Assembly (NCBI GenBank): GCA_003216895.1 | Contig: QCID01000004.1 | Span: 1 to 64,000, forward strand | Origin: Prochlorococcus sp. AG-402-K04 | GTDB lineage: Bacteria > Cyanobacteriota > Cyanobacteriia > PCC-6307 > Cyanobiaceae | Length of the DNA stretch: 64,000 nucleotides | Direction of reading: 5' to 3' | The notes under the pieces: model-generated | The model's input: only the letters and a program-made list of their open reading frames with translations | What the model was told of the DNA's origin: nothing | Database searches by the model: none | Program-made: the position numbers and the translations under genes | Shown here: positions 53,389 to 64,000 of the stretch, piece after piece | Numbering within the stretch: position 1 is the stretch's first letter | How the letters are laid out: each line of letters opens with the position of its first letter

Positions 53389-54705
53389 GTGAACTTCGCA
53401 AAAAATGTTGAATTGATTGCAAGTCCTCCAAAGTCTGGGCGTGTAGATGTCCTGGTTCCAAGATGTTTGATTGGCAATGGTCAGGATGTATTAAGAACAC
53501 CAATTGATCAAGAAGGCTTGTCCTCTGTTCAAATTGAGTGGAGTGATGGAACTATTACCTCAATTAAGGGTTTAAATGAAATATCTAAAGTTCCTGAGGA
53601 AATCCTTCTGCCAAGATTCGCGGAACCTCATGCACATATAGATAAAGCTTTCTCATGGTCTCGTTCAACTAATTTGAAGGGTACTTACCAAGAAGCCTTG
53701 GCAGCGAATCTAAGTGAATATGAATTAAGGTCCAGTGATCAATTAATTTTCAGCGTTGAAAAGTCTCTGAATCTAGCTCTTGTTAATGGGATAAGGGCAA
53801 TTAGATCGCATATTGATAGTTTTGGAAAAACTGCAATGAGAGATTGGGAAATCTTGGAAAATGTTAGAAAAAAATGGCAAGAGAAAATTTTCTTACAGTT
53901 CGTAGCTTTGGTTCCATTAGATTTTTGGGAAACTTATGAAGGTGAGCTTTTAGCTCAAAGAGTTGCTTCCAACGGAGATCTTTTAGGTGGGGTTATAGCT
54001 CCGCCTTTTAATAAGAGGAAGACTTTTAAGTCCTTATTACATTTAGTGCGACTTGCTAATAAACTTAATTGTGATATCGATCTACATATTGATGAGTCTC
54101 AGTATTGCTCGGCTGAAGGATTGAAATTACTTCTAGAGGTATTGAGTCAAGTTGAAAATGAGATATCAATAACTTGTAGTCATTTAAGCAGCATGGGATT
54201 GCTAAGAGAAAAGGCGATTTCAAATTTGGCAAAAAAAATGGCTAAAAGCAAATTAAAAGTTGTTGCCTTACCACTAACTAATTCTTGGCTTCTTGGACGA
54301 AAAGATCGTTCCACTTTAATTAAAAGACCACTGGCACCAATATTTCAACTTCAAAAGGCTGGAGTTGTTGTATCTGTAGGAGGAGACAATGTAAATGATG
54401 CATGGTTTCCTTTGTCTAGTTTTGATCCAATAAATTTAATGGCTTTCTCCATGCCAATTGCTCATTTATCTCCCTGGGATAGATTGGGCCTTTCTCCGTT
54501 TACCTCGTCTGCAGCACAAGTGCTTAACCTTCAATGGGATGGCCTCTTTCAAAAGGGAAGTCCTGCCGATTTTATTTTGCTAAATTCAAATAGTTGGGTA
54601 AAAGCTTTGTCTGACAGACCTAAAAGAAGAGTGGTAGTTAATGGTGAATTCTTGAATGAATTGCCTAAAAACAAAAATTCAACATCCAACAATTCTCATC
54701 TATGA
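53389..54705 (+). CDS. Amidohydrolase, cytosine-deaminase-like
   Basis: LPRFAEPHAHIDKAFSW; DLHIDES; ITCSHLSSMG; VVSVGGDNVNDAW. Confidence 0.82.
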   Translation: MNFAKNVELIASPPKSGRVDVLVPRCLIGNGQDVLRTPIDQEGLSSVQIEWSDGTITSIKGLNEISKVPEEILLPRFAEPHAHIDKAFSWSRSTNLKGTYQEALAANLSEYELRSSDQLIFSVEKSLNLALVNGIRAIRSHIDSFGKTAMRDWEILENVRKKWQEKIFLQFVALVPLDFWETYEGELLAQRVASNGDLLGGVIAPPFNKRKTFKSLLHLVRLANKLNCDIDLHIDESQYCSAEGLKLLLEVLSQVENEISITCSHLSSMGLLREKAISNLAKKMAKSKLKVVALPLTNSWLLGRKDRSTLIKRPLAPIFQLQKAGVVVSVGGDNVNDAWFPLSSFDPINLMAFSMPIAHLSPWDRLGLSPFTSSAAQVLNLQWDGLFQKGSPADFILLNSNSWVKALSDRPKRRVVVNGEFLNELPKNKNSTSNNSHL

Positions 54706-56054
54706 CTAATAAAGAGAAAGTAGAGTTACTTTTAAGTGAGCTAAAATCAGTACCTGATCTAGAGATCTATCAAAAAACTAGTGATTTAAAAAGGTTTTCT
54801 AAAGATTTCTATGATTATTCACCGATATTGATTAATGAATTAAAAGATTGTTTAGCTGACATAGTCGTTCGACCGCTTTCTGTAGATGCAATTATTGTTG
54901 TGGCTCAAATGTGTAATAAGTATTCAACTCCTTTGACCCTTAGAGGCTCTGGAACAGGGAATTATGGCCAATGTGTTCCACTTGACGGTGGAGTCGTTAT
55001 GGTTATGAATGGTCTTCGGAAAATTAGAAATTTCGATTCAAAATCAGGTGAAGTCACAGTTGAATCTGGTTGTTTGCTTAGAGACATTAATGATGAGTTG
55101 ATTAAACATGGTCGTCAGTTACGGTTGCTTCCTAGTACATGGAGAAGCGCTTCCATTGGTGGATTTATTGCTGGCGGTTCAGGTGGGATAGGATCCATTC
55201 GCTGGGGCTTCCTTAGAGATCCTGGGCATTTGCAGGCCTTAGAAGTAATAACGACTGAGGATTCACCAAGAAAACTTGAATTGAATGCAAACAATTCTGA
55301 AGCTTTAAATCATGCTTATGGAACTAACGGAATTATTACTGCATTGACATTAACAACTGCTCCATATGTTGAATGGCAACAAATAGTAGTTGATTGTTTT
55401 GATTTGGATCAAGCGGTTGACTTGTTAAGCAAATTTAGTTCTGCAGCACTCGAGCTTTATTTGGGAACTTTGTTAGAGAAAGAAATTGTTACTTCTCTTC
55501 CCTTTGGGACTGGCAAACCTTCAAACAAACATAGAATTTTACTTTTGGTCTCACCTGATGGTGTTAGTACCATTGAGCGACTTGCAAAATCGGTTGGCGC
55601 AGATTTTGATGACTTAGGTCCAGAAAATCTTAAGGCAGGGACAGGCCTTCGAGAGCTTTCTTGGAACCATACGACTTTACATATGCGTGGCATTGATCCC
55701 AATTGGACATATTTGCAAATGCTTCTTCCTCAGCCGGAGTTGGAAATGATGAAAAAATTGAAATCCGATTGGGGATCAAATCTTTTATGGCATCTGGAAT
55801 GTGTTTGTCAAAATGGAGTTCAAAGATTAGCTTCACTTCCTCTTGTTAAGTGGCAAGGTGAAGAAGCTATGAATCAATTAATCAGTCAATGCAGAGACCT
55901 TGGTGCAGTAATTTTTAATCCACATACAATCACTGTTGAAGATGGAGGCCTAGGTGTAATTGATTCTGATCAAGTGCAAGCTAAGAGTAACTTTGATCCA
56001 AAAGGGATTCTCAATCCAGGTAAACTCAAAGGGTGGAATCTAAAAGTAAATTAA
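54702..56054 (+). CDS. FAD-linked oxidase, GlcD-like
   Basis: PLTLRGSGTGNYGQCVPLDGGVVMVMNGLRKI PCMH-type FAD-binding motif; 4-bp ATGA overlap with upstream CDS. Confidence 0.85.
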   Translation: MTNKEKVELLLSELKSVPDLEIYQKTSDLKRFSKDFYDYSPILINELKDCLADIVVRPLSVDAIIVVAQMCNKYSTPLTLRGSGTGNYGQCVPLDGGVVMVMNGLRKIRNFDSKSGEVTVESGCLLRDINDELIKHGRQLRLLPSTWRSASIGGFIAGGSGGIGSIRWGFLRDPGHLQALEVITTEDSPRKLELNANNSEALNHAYGTNGIITALTLTTAPYVEWQQIVVDCFDLDQAVDLLSKFSSAALELYLGTLLEKEIVTSLPFGTGKPSNKHRILLLVSPDGVSTIERLAKSVGADFDDLGPENLKAGTGLRELSWNHTTLHMRGIDPNWTYLQMLLPQPELEMMKKLKSDWGSNLLWHLECVCQNGVQRLASLPLVKWQGEEAMNQLISQCRDLGAVIFNPHTITVEDGGLGVIDSDQVQAKSNFDPKGILNPGKLKGWNLKVN

Positions 56055-56079
56055 TTTAATTGCTATATTTTTAAACAAA

Positions 56080-57318
56080 TTAACTTATCAATATTTTTCT
56101 TTGAAAAAGATCACCTATTAAATATAGCGATCCTGAAATGATAGGTGGTGGAGAAGGCCATCTATGCCGTTTTTTAAGTAATGACAAAACTTCTTCTACA
56201 CTAAAGGCTTCTTTGATTTGGTCTTTATATTTAGGGCAAAAACTTAAAATTTGATCTTTTGACCAACTTTGTTGGCCTGGGACAGGAACTATCCAAGCTA
56301 AATCTTTCTCTCTAATGAGCTTATGCAAAATGCCTATCATGTCTTTTCTTTTTTGAATCCCTAGTATCCAGATAATTCCACTTTCTTGACCAGTCCATGC
56401 GTCTCTTTCAATTGATAATTGCTTAGCCGCATGAGGATTATGTGCACCATCAACAACTATTGGCATTCCTTCCCATTTTGTTGTTTGAAGTCTTCCAGGC
56501 CATTTAGCAAGAGATAAGCCTTCTCGAAGTTGTCCTTCAGAAATATTCCATCCAATATTTTTTAAGGATTCAATGACCCCTTTGGCTACAGCTGCATTTT
56601 CTTTCTGTATCACTCCTGATAGGCCGAGTTCCCAGCCTGATGGAATTGGATCTACCCAATGAATGACTGCTTGTTTCCTCTTGGCAGTCTCTTCGAAAAC
56701 TCTTTTTACGATATTGTGTTGAGTAGCTGTAATGACAGTACTCTTTGTCGTTATTACAGCTGCTTTCTCAATAGCTACTTTTTCTAGACTATTGCCTAAG
56801 TATTCACAATGATCAAGCCCAATAGCTCCAAATGCAATGATAGGTCTATATTGATGCGCGGTCGTTGCATCAAGTCTACCTCCAAGCCCTACTTCGAGGA
56901 TAAGAAGTTCAACTTCCTTTAATGTGAAATATTTAAGTGCTATTGCAATAACACATTCAAAAGGTGTCAAGCTATATTTTTTTGCAATTGGAAGAAGAGA
57001 CAGACTTAATGATTGAAATTCTTCTTTAGATATTGGAGTCTTGTTGATACATATTCTCTCGACCCAATCAACTAAATGTGGAGAAGTGGTAACTCCAGTT
57101 TTAATATTTACTAAGCTAAGAACACTATTAATAAAAGCGCTAATAGAGCCTTTCCCATTTGTTCCTGCTATGTGAATAGCTGGTGTCTCTTTGCAGGGAT
57201 CTCCCATGGCATGAATAGCTAATGACATACGATCTATGCCCAGATTCATATCTTTATATTCTTTACGCGTGCTTTCGAAAATGAAATTCGATTGTGCTAT
57301 GAAAGTTTCATCAGACAT
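56080..57318 (-). CDS. folC: Folylpolyglutamate / dihydrofolate synthase
   Basis: IHIAGTNGKGSISAFINSVL; VGLGGRLDATTA; VVDGAHNPHAAKQL. Confidence 0.94.
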   Translation of the reverse strand: MSDETFIAQSNFIFESTRKEYKDMNLGIDRMSLAIHAMGDPCKETPAIHIAGTNGKGSISAFINSVLSLVNIKTGVTTSPHLVDWVERICINKTPISKEEFQSLSLSLLPIAKKYSLTPFECVIAIALKYFTLKEVELLILEVGLGGRLDATTAHQYRPIIAFGAIGLDHCEYLGNSLEKVAIEKAAVITTKSTVITATQHNIVKRVFEETAKRKQAVIHWVDPIPSGWELGLSGVIQKENAAVAKGVIESLKNIGWNISEGQLREGLSLAKWPGRLQTTKWEGMPIVVDGAHNPHAAKQLSIERDAWTGQESGIIWILGIQKRKDMIGILHKLIREKDLAWIVPVPGQQSWSKDQILSFCPKYKDQIKEAFSVEEVLSLLKKRHRWPSPPPIISGSLYLIGDLFQRKILIS

Positions 57319-58478
57319 TTGTCTAGTCTCGATAAAAGTTCGTTGATTTCTTTTTTTGCAATAGTTAAAGGAGGGACTATTCTTAATACTTTTTTACCAG
57401 CTGATACTAGAAGTAATTTCTCTTCTAAGGCGGATTTGACAATATCAAAAGATGTTATTTTGATATTGTCTTTTATAACGAGACCTTGAATAAGCCCAAC
57501 GCCTCGAGTGGAAATAAATATGTCTGAATATTTATTTGAAAGTTTAATTAATCCTTCTTTTAATTGAGCACCTCTCTCGATGACTTTATTGAGGAGGCCT
57601 CTTTTTTGTATTTCCTTCCCAACGGTTAGAGCTGCTCTGCAAGCGAAAGGATTCCCTCCAAAAGTGCTGGCATGATCACCGGGCTGAAAGACATCAGCCA
57701 ATTGATTAACCAATAGCGCTCCAATGGCATGACCTCCACCAAGCCCTTTGGCTAGTGTGAAAACATCAGGTTCAATACCTAGTTGTTCATATCCCCAAAG
57801 AGTACCTGTCCTTCCCATTCCAGTTTGGACTTCGTCAAATATCAATAAAACATTGCTGTGGGTACATTTTTTTCTTAAGAGCTCAAAAAATGATTTTTTT
57901 CCAATATTTATTCCCCCCTCACCTTGTATAGGTTCAATAAACACAGCTGCAATTTGTGGACCTGTCTTTTCTAAATCATCAAATAGATTTACAAAAGATT
58001 CACTGTCGTTATAAGTAAAAAACTGAAATCCTTGAACCATTGGCTCGAAACCTTTGTGGTATTTCGGTTGGCCTGTAGCACTTACAGCTGCGAGTGTTCT
58101 TCCGTGAAAGCTTTCCTTTGAGCAAAGAATGACTGGATTGTCGATATTACGTTCAATATGTCCATATTTTCTTGCCAATTTAATTGCAGCTTCATTTGCT
58201 TCAGCACCGCTATTGCAAAAGAATACACTCTTGGCAAAACTTTGTGCAGTTAACCATTGAGCTAGTTCTTCTTGCTCTGGTATCCCGTAAAGGTTAGATA
58301 CATGTTGAAGTCTTTTTAATTGTTTTGATAAGGATTTAATTAATGCTTTATCACTGTGGCCTAGTGAACAAGTTGCAATGCCAGCTACAGCATCAAGATA
58401 TTTCCGGCCTTTTTTGTCCCAAACCCATGAACCTTTACCCCTAATGAGGTCTAAGGGGAAACGATTGTAAGTTTTCAT
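57297..58478 (-). CDS. argD: Acetylornithine aminotransferase
   Basis: FCNSGAEANEAAIKLARKYG; LIFDEVQTGMGRTGTLWGYE; start placed at MKTYNRF (58478). Confidence 0.93.
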   Translation of the reverse strand: MKTYNRFPLDLIRGKGSWVWDKKGRKYLDAVAGIATCSLGHSDKALIKSLSKQLKRLQHVSNLYGIPEQEELAQWLTAQSFAKSVFFCNSGAEANEAAIKLARKYGHIERNIDNPVILCSKESFHGRTLAAVSATGQPKYHKGFEPMVQGFQFFTYNDSESFVNLFDDLEKTGPQIAAVFIEPIQGEGGINIGKKSFFELLRKKCTHSNVLLIFDEVQTGMGRTGTLWGYEQLGIEPDVFTLAKGLGGGHAIGALLVNQLADVFQPGDHASTFGGNPFACRAALTVGKEIQKRGLLNKVIERGAQLKEGLIKLSNKYSDIFISTRGVGLIQGLVIKDNIKITSFDIVKSALEEKLLLVSAGKKVLRIVPPLTIAKKEINELLSRLDKCLMKLS

Positions 58479-58486
58479 CAATGAAG

Positions 58487-58568
58487 TGGGAGCGGTCGGA
58501 CTTGAACCGACAAACCCGAAGGTGCCGCATTTTGAGTGCGGTGCGTCTACCAATTCCACCACGCTCCC
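58487..58568 (-). tRNA. trnL: tRNA-Leu(CAA)
   Basis: Reverse strand GGGAGCG...CTCAAAA anticodon loop, long variable arm, GGTTCAAGTCC, CGCTCCC. Confidence 0.95.
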
Positions 58569-58607
58569 ATATGTTTATTTTATGTCAAAACTAGCAAAAA
58601 TATGAAA

Positions 58608-59984
58608 TTAAGCTGCGTTTTTTTGAGTATCAATATTGTCTTCATTAATTATTTTGCTAGAGAAAGAACTTTGAGATGTTGTTTGATCAAATTTTCTAGA
58701 AATAATAGAACCTGCATTAGTTAATTTTTCTTCAAATTTTTCATAGCCTCTATCTAAGTGTTCGAGGCCCGTGAAAATACTATTACCTTGAGCAGAGAGA
58801 CATGCAAGGATAATGGCAGCAGAGGAACGTAAATCTCCTCCCTCTACATTTGATCCTACAAGTTCTTTTACTCCTTTTATATAAGCAATATTGTTTTCTA
58901 GATAAATACAGGCGCCCATTTTATTTAGCTCTAAAACGTGTTGCATTCTCTTCTCAAAAACTCTTTCTTTGATTTTGCTTGAACCTTTAGCGGTGGCCAT
59001 TAGTGACATAAATGGAGCCTGAAGATCAGTGGGAAAGCCAGGAAATGGACTTGTGATTATGTCAACTCCTGAAATCTCTCTTGGAATGATTTTTAAATGA
59101 TTATTCCCATTTTGAGATATTGAACAGCCACATTCTTTTAATTTTGAAATAACAGCGCCCAAATGATTTGGGATTACTGGACCAATAATGAGAGGCGAGC
59201 GTGTTATCGCTGCAGCAATAAGAAAAGTTCCTGCTTCTATCCTGTCGGGAATAACACAATGAGAAGTCCCGCTTAAAGATCTCACTCCAAGTATTGTGAT
59301 TTTTTTCGTTCCAGCTCCAAAAACCTTTGCTCCCATTGAATTAAGCATTTTCGCGAGATCCTGGATCTCTGGTTCTCTAGCGGGATTCGATATTGTTGTT
59401 TTACCTAAAGCTAAACAAGAAGCCATCAAGATGGTTTCCGTAGCTCCAACGCTGGGATATTTAAGAGTAATATTTGCTCCACGTAATCTTTTGTCTTTGG
59501 TTGAAACTTGAGCTTTTACAACATCATCTATAACTTCAACTTCCGCACCTAAAGCTTTTAGACCATTTATATGTTCATCAACAGGTCTTGCTCCAATATT
59601 GCAACCTCCGGGTAAAGGCATTTTTGCTTCTCCAAGTCTTGTAAGTAAGGGGCCAACACAGAAAAAGCTTGCTCTTAGGCTATGAACTAGTTGATAGGGT
59701 AATTCAATGTTATGAATGGACTCTGAATTAATCTCGATAGAATTATTTGTTTTAGTTAACTTTGCGCCCAAATGACAGAGAATCTCTGACATGACTTCAA
59801 TGTCCGTAAGTTGCGGGACATTTTTAATGAGGAGTTTTTCTTTCGTAAGAAGAGAAGCAGCCATTAAAGCTAGTGAAGAATTTTTTGCCCCACTAACTTT
59901 TAAGACCCCACTAAGCGGACGCCCTCCTTTTACCTCCAGATGTGGCGGAATAATATTCCTTTTCATTGTCGCCACACTACTCAT
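58608..59984 (-). CDS. murA: UDP-N-acetylglucosamine 1-carboxyvinyltransferase
   Basis: [36 protein letters not shown]. Confidence 0.96.
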   Translation of the reverse strand: MSSVATMKRNIIPPHLEVKGGRPLSGVLKVSGAKNSSLALMAASLLTKEKLLIKNVPQLTDIEVMSEILCHLGAKLTKTNNSIEINSESIHNIELPYQLVHSLRASFFCVGPLLTRLGEAKMPLPGGCNIGARPVDEHINGLKALGAEVEVIDDVVKAQVSTKDKRLRGANITLKYPSVGATETILMASCLALGKTTISNPAREPEIQDLAKMLNSMGAKVFGAGTKKITILGVRSLSGTSHCVIPDRIEAGTFLIAAAITRSPLIIGPVIPNHLGAVISKLKECGCSISQNGNNHLKIIPREISGVDIITSPFPGFPTDLQAPFMSLMATAKGSSKIKERVFEKRMQHVLELNKMGACIYLENNIAYIKGVKELVGSNVEGGDLRSSAAIILACLSAQGNSIFTGLEHLDRGYEKFEEKLTNAGSIISRKFDQTTSQSSFSSKIINEDNIDTQKNAA

Positions 59985-60226
59985 ATTGGAGCGAACTGCT
60001 TACTCAGCCATAATGCCAAGTGGATTTCAAATAGTCCAGTCAACCGTATCGAAAATTTATGGGTTCAAATTAAATATTGATAATATTGAAAGTTTGAATA
60101 AAATTTTTAATATAGTTTTATTGAAGTTAATAAGAAAATTCAATGTTTATTTTAATGCAAGAAACTTTTCTGCTTTTTAAAAATTAAATAATTTGAGGTT
60201 GGAAAATTAATAATTCATATTCGCCA

Positions 60227-61063
60227 TTGATTACAAGTAAAAGGAACCCGTTGGTTAGGAAATTGAGGGGTCTTTTAAAAAAAACTGGACGTGAAGAGCA
60301 TTCTTCTCTTTTGCTTGAGGGATCTCATTTGTTAGAAGAGGCTTTGAAAACAAATTTTTTGCCAACAGAAGTTATTGCAACTCCTGAATGGTGCTATGAG
60401 CATGAAGAGGTATTAAAAAAAATAGCTTCAAGATCTTTATTAACCCTAGTAACTACGAATGTTTTAGAAGCATCTTTGTCAACAGTGACGCCTGATGGTG
60501 TCGCAGCGATATTCCCAATACCAGGTTTGCCAAAACAGAGAAAAGCCCCAAAGCACATTTTAGCTTTAGATAGGATTCAAGACCCTGGAAATTTGGGAAA
60601 TTTATTCCGATCAGCCCTTGCTGCTGAATATGACGTTATTTGGTTAGCTTCTGGAGCAGATCCTCTAAATCAAAAGGTTTTAAGATCCTCAGTTGGCTCA
60701 GTTCTTCATTTACCTTTTGAACGGATTGGAGATTCATCTTCTTCAAGTATTGACATGCTTGTTTCAAAACTCAATATTGCAATTGATAATAATTACCAAG
60801 TAGTAGGAACAATTTCACCGAATAAAATTACTGATAAGCAAGTGAAACCTTATTGGGAATTAGACTGGGAACTCCCTACTGTATTGGTTCTTGGTAATGA
60901 AGGCTCAGGTGTTCATGCTTCTATTGAAGCCTGTTGTTCAGACTTTGTTACTTTGCCTCATAGCTCATTAGTTGATTCATTAAATGTGGCATCTGCGGCA
61001 GTTCCTCTATTGTTGGAGCGACAAAGAGTAAAAATGGTTAAGGGTATCCAAAAAAAACCGTGA
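60227..61063 (+). CDS. TrmH/SpoU-family RNA 2'-O-methyltransferase
   Basis: LALDRIQDPGNLGNLFRSALA; LVLGNEGSGVH; LPHSSLVDSLNVASAAVPLL. Confidence 0.92.
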   Translation: MITSKRNPLVRKLRGLLKKTGREEHSSLLLEGSHLLEEALKTNFLPTEVIATPEWCYEHEEVLKKIASRSLLTLVTTNVLEASLSTVTPDGVAAIFPIPGLPKQRKAPKHILALDRIQDPGNLGNLFRSALAAEYDVIWLASGADPLNQKVLRSSVGSVLHLPFERIGDSSSSSIDMLVSKLNIAIDNNYQVVGTISPNKITDKQVKPYWELDWELPTVLVLGNEGSGVHASIEACCSDFVTLPHSSLVDSLNVASAAVPLLLERQRVKMVKGIQKKP

Positions 61064-62502
61064 GTGAAATTTCTTTTGACTTTGACTTAATTGTTGTCGG
61101 AGCTGGATATGGAGGTTTTGATGCTGCTAAACATGCCGCAGAGGCTGGCTTGAAAGTGGCGATTGTCGAATCTAGAGATATGGGTGGAACCTGTGTCAAC
61201 AGAGGCTGTGTCCCCTCTAAAGCATTATTAGCAGCCAGTGGGAAAGTTCGTGAGCTTGCAAATGTTCCTCATCTTGCTGAATTCGGTATACATTCAGCTC
61301 CGGTTAGATTTGAACGTAAAAAAATTGCCGAACATGCAAAAAACTTAGTTGAGACAATTCGAAAAAATCTAACTAAAACATTAGAAAGATCGGGTGTTGA
61401 GATACTTAGAGGGGAAGGACGCTTAGAAGGTAATCAAAAGGTCGGTTTAAGAGAAACAAATGGAGTTGATAGAATCTTTTCCGCCAGAGATATTATCTTG
61501 GCTACAGGCTCAGACCCTTTTGTACCGCCTGGAATTGAAATTGATGGACGAACTGTTTTTACAAGTGATGAGGCTATTAATCTAGAGTGGTTGCCAAGAT
61601 GGATTGCAATAATTGGTAGTGGCTATATAGGTTTGGAATTCGCTGATATTTATACAGCTTTAGGTTGTGAGGTGACCATGATTGAAGCTCTTGATAAAGT
61701 AATGCCTACTTTTGATCCTGATATCACGAAAATTGCTTCAAGAAACCTAATTGATAAAAGAGATATTGAAACTCGAGCTGGAGTGTTCGCTACTAAAGTT
61801 AAGCCAGGTTGTCCCGTCGAGGTCGAGCTTACAGATGCAAAGAGTCGAGAAGTAATTGAGGAGTTGCAAGTTGATGCTGTTTTGGTCGCAACAGGCCGAG
61901 TACCTTCGACTAAAAATCTAAATCTACAATCCGTTGGAGTTGAAACAGCGAGAGGTTTTATTCCAATTGATGATCAGATGAGAGTATTGGTAAATGAAAA
62001 ACCAATTTCTAATCTATGGGCGGTTGGAGATGTTACGGGTAAGTTGATGTTGGCCCATACTGCTGCAGCGCAAGGGAGTATTGCTGTAGAAAACATTTTA
62101 GGAAAAGCAATAGAAATTGACTACAGAAGTATTCCTGCAGCGACTTTTACTCACCCTGAGATAAGTTCCGTTGGACTTTCGGAAGAAGAAGCAAAAGATC
62201 AAGCGAAAAACGAAGGCTTTGAACTTGGAATTGTTAGAAGCTATTTTAAAGCTAACTCTAAGGCCTTGGCTGAATTAGAAAGTGATGGAATTATGAAGTT
62301 GATTTTTAATAAAGAGACTGGAGAGGTCCTTGGGGCTCATATTTATGGATTACATGCGGCTGATCTTATTCAAGAGGTTTCTAATGCAATTTCTAGAAGA
62401 AAAAGAGTCAATGACTTAGCAAAAGAAGTTCATACGCATCCAACATTAAGCGAAGTTGTGGAGGTTGCATATAAACAGGCATCTTTACAAATAAAGAAGT
62501 AG
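61060..62502 (+). CDS. lpdA: Dihydrolipoyl dehydrogenase
   Basis: GGTCVNRGCVPSKALLA redox motif; two nucleotide-binding domains. Confidence 0.95.
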   Translation: MSEISFDFDLIVVGAGYGGFDAAKHAAEAGLKVAIVESRDMGGTCVNRGCVPSKALLAASGKVRELANVPHLAEFGIHSAPVRFERKKIAEHAKNLVETIRKNLTKTLERSGVEILRGEGRLEGNQKVGLRETNGVDRIFSARDIILATGSDPFVPPGIEIDGRTVFTSDEAINLEWLPRWIAIIGSGYIGLEFADIYTALGCEVTMIEALDKVMPTFDPDITKIASRNLIDKRDIETRAGVFATKVKPGCPVEVELTDAKSREVIEELQVDAVLVATGRVPSTKNLNLQSVGVETARGFIPIDDQMRVLVNEKPISNLWAVGDVTGKLMLAHTAAAQGSIAVENILGKAIEIDYRSIPAATFTHPEISSVGLSEEEAKDQAKNEGFELGIVRSYFKANSKALAELESDGIMKLIFNKETGEVLGAHIYGLHAADLIQEVSNAISRRKRVNDLAKEVHTHPTLSEVVEVAYKQASLQIKK

Positions 62503-62544
62503 TAAATCAAATTTCATTTTTATAGATCATTAATTATTTAAATC

Positions 62545-63432
62545 ATGCAAATCAGAAGAAGACCTCCTAACCCAAGTATAAAAGTAGCTAATTTAGAGTA
62601 TGCAATCCCTCACCCAGATTCAAAACCTAAAAATATTTTGGAGGAAATTGTTTGGGAAAAACATCTGGAAGTTGAGATTGCAAGAAAAAAGGTTTCTCTT
62701 GAAGATTTAAAGAAAAAGATCAAGGATTTACCCAAAACAAAAAATTTTATAGATGCATTAAGAAATAGTAATTTAAAACCAGCACTAATCTCAGAAATAA
62801 AAAAAGCCAGCCCAAGTAGAGGAATAATTAGAGAGAACTTTGATGCGAGAATGATAGGTAAAATGTATCAAGATGGAGGTGCTAACTGTATATCAGTCTT
62901 AACAGATAAAAAATTTTTTCAAGGTGGTTTTGATGTCTTAGTTGAAGTTAGAAAGGAGATCACAATCCCAATTCTATGTAAGGATTTTATTCTTTATCCC
63001 TATCAACTTTATCAAGCAAGAGCTGCTGGTGCTGATGCTGCACTTTTGATAGCCGCAATCTTGACTGATTCTGATTTAAAGTATTTATCTAAGGTCGCTG
63101 AACATTTGGGATTGACAATATTAGTAGAGGTTCATGACTCAGAAGAACTTGAAAGAGTTCTAAATATTAATGTATTTCATTTAATAGGTATTAATAATAG
63201 AAATTTAAAGAGTTTTAAAACTGATCTTGAAGTTACAAAGAAGTTGGCTAAGAATTATGCTGATCAAATCAAGGGAAATTCTATTACTTTGGTAAGCGAG
63301 TCAGGTTTATTTACTCGTGAGGATTTGGATTTAGTAAAGAGTTATGGGGCTGATGCTGTTTTGGTTGGTGAATCTCTTATGTCACAAGAAGATATATTAG
63401 GTGGAGTTAAAAAGTTAATTGGTAAGTTATAA
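62545..63432 (+). CDS. trpC: Indole-3-glycerol phosphate synthase
   Basis: [47 protein letters not shown]. Confidence 0.96.
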   Translation: MQIRRRPPNPSIKVANLEYAIPHPDSKPKNILEEIVWEKHLEVEIARKKVSLEDLKKKIKDLPKTKNFIDALRNSNLKPALISEIKKASPSRGIIRENFDARMIGKMYQDGGANCISVLTDKKFFQGGFDVLVEVRKEITIPILCKDFILYPYQLYQARAAGADAALLIAAILTDSDLKYLSKVAEHLGLTILVEVHDSEELERVLNINVFHLIGINNRNLKSFKTDLEVTKKLAKNYADQIKGNSITLVSESGLFTREDLDLVKSYGADAVLVGESLMSQEDILGGVKKLIGKL

Positions 63433-63465
63433 ATTAAGAAAAAGATCTATACCAATCTCTTAAAT

Positions 63466-63843
63466 CTATTTAGAAAAAATTTTGTCTACTTTTCCAATGA
63501 TTAAATCTAATTCAATTAAACCCAACTCTCTACTGTCAGTGCTTGAAAAGGAGTTGTCTCCTCTTAAATCAAATTTATTTTGATAAATTCTATGAATTCT
63601 TTTAATTATTAACTTATTTTTTGTTTTTGGATGAGTGGCAACGACGATATCGCCAATCTCTAAGTCAATATTTTTTGGGTTTAACTTTTTATATGTTACT
63701 AAATCTCCCTCTTTAAGAGTTCTTTCCATAGAAGTACCGACAACACGTAAATGTTGTCGGTAACCGATTATTAAAGTAAATAAAGTAAATAAGTCTGGCT
63801 TGTGGAAAAGACTTTTGTCAGCTTGCGGTAACCCAGCTATCAC
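63466..63843 (-). CDS. sodX: Nickel-type superoxide dismutase maturation protease (S26-like)
   Basis: VVGTSMERTLKEGDLVTYKKL; RGDNSFSSTDSRELG; adjacent to sodN 3' end. Confidence 0.85.
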   Translation of the reverse strand: MIAGLPQADKSLFHKPDLFTLFTLIIGYRQHLRVVGTSMERTLKEGDLVTYKKLNPKNIDLEIGDIVVATHPKTKNKLIIKRIHRIYQNKFDLRGDNSFSSTDSRELGLIELDLIIGKVDKIFSK

Positions 63844-64000
63844 TTCTACCTTTTGAAGACCAAAACATCGAGTGAATTTTTTGTACAGCTGCTAGTAATT
63901 CTTCTGCTTTGGTTTGATCAATATTTACCTTGCATGCACTACAAAGCTTTGCTGCTTTCCAAAAAGTGTCATGAAGATCTGGATATGTAGCTAAGTGTTC
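63818..64000 (-). CDS. sodN: Nickel superoxide dismutase, C-terminal part (truncated by window edge)
   Basis: Minus-strand translation from 64000: EHLATYPDLHDTFWKAAKLCSACKVNIDQTKAEELLAAVQKIHSMFWSSKGRSDSWVTAS*. Confidence 0.85.
   Translation of the reverse strand, partial: EHLATYPDLHDTFWKAAKLCSACKVNIDQTKAEELLAAVQKIHSMFWSSKGRSDSWVTAS

Noticed and set aside
57297-58562. argD ORF start at 58562
   Set aside because: The first 28 codons lie largely in tRNA-Leu (MVELVDAPHSKCGTFGFVGSSPTAP); the likely start is ATG at 58478.

Overview
This 64 kb window is AT-rich, densely coding chromosomal DNA from a picocyanobacterium. Gene content and order (kaiBC without kaiA next to rplU/rpmA, Hli protein, sodN/sodX, nblS, lpxC-fabZ-lpxA-lpxB) look most like Prochlorococcus, probably a low-light clade; that assignment is inference. 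Most of it is housekeeping: amino-acid, purine, cofactor and cell-wall synthesis, cell division, lipid A, Clp protease, glycogen debranching. RNA genes are tRNA-Gly(TCC), tRNA-His(GTG), tRNA-Leu(CAA) and the small SRP RNA. I found no CRISPR array, prophage, transposase or recognisable defence island, and no clearly new multi-gene system. The best second-look items are: (1) a perfect 23-bp inverted repeat (4-nt loop) inside the PIN/TRAM-like CDS, which encodes the same peptide on both strands; (2) a cobD/cbiB gene whose conserved N-terminus has no ATG/GTG/TTG start; (3) a stand-alone NdhF N-terminus-like protein coupled to an unlisted 37-aa membrane ORF; (4) kaiBC with no kaiA; (5) perfect hairpins upstream of, or over, start codons in a small-ORF cluster at 36-38 kb; (6) the 3' end of sodN at the window edge, absent from the ORF track, overlapping sodX.
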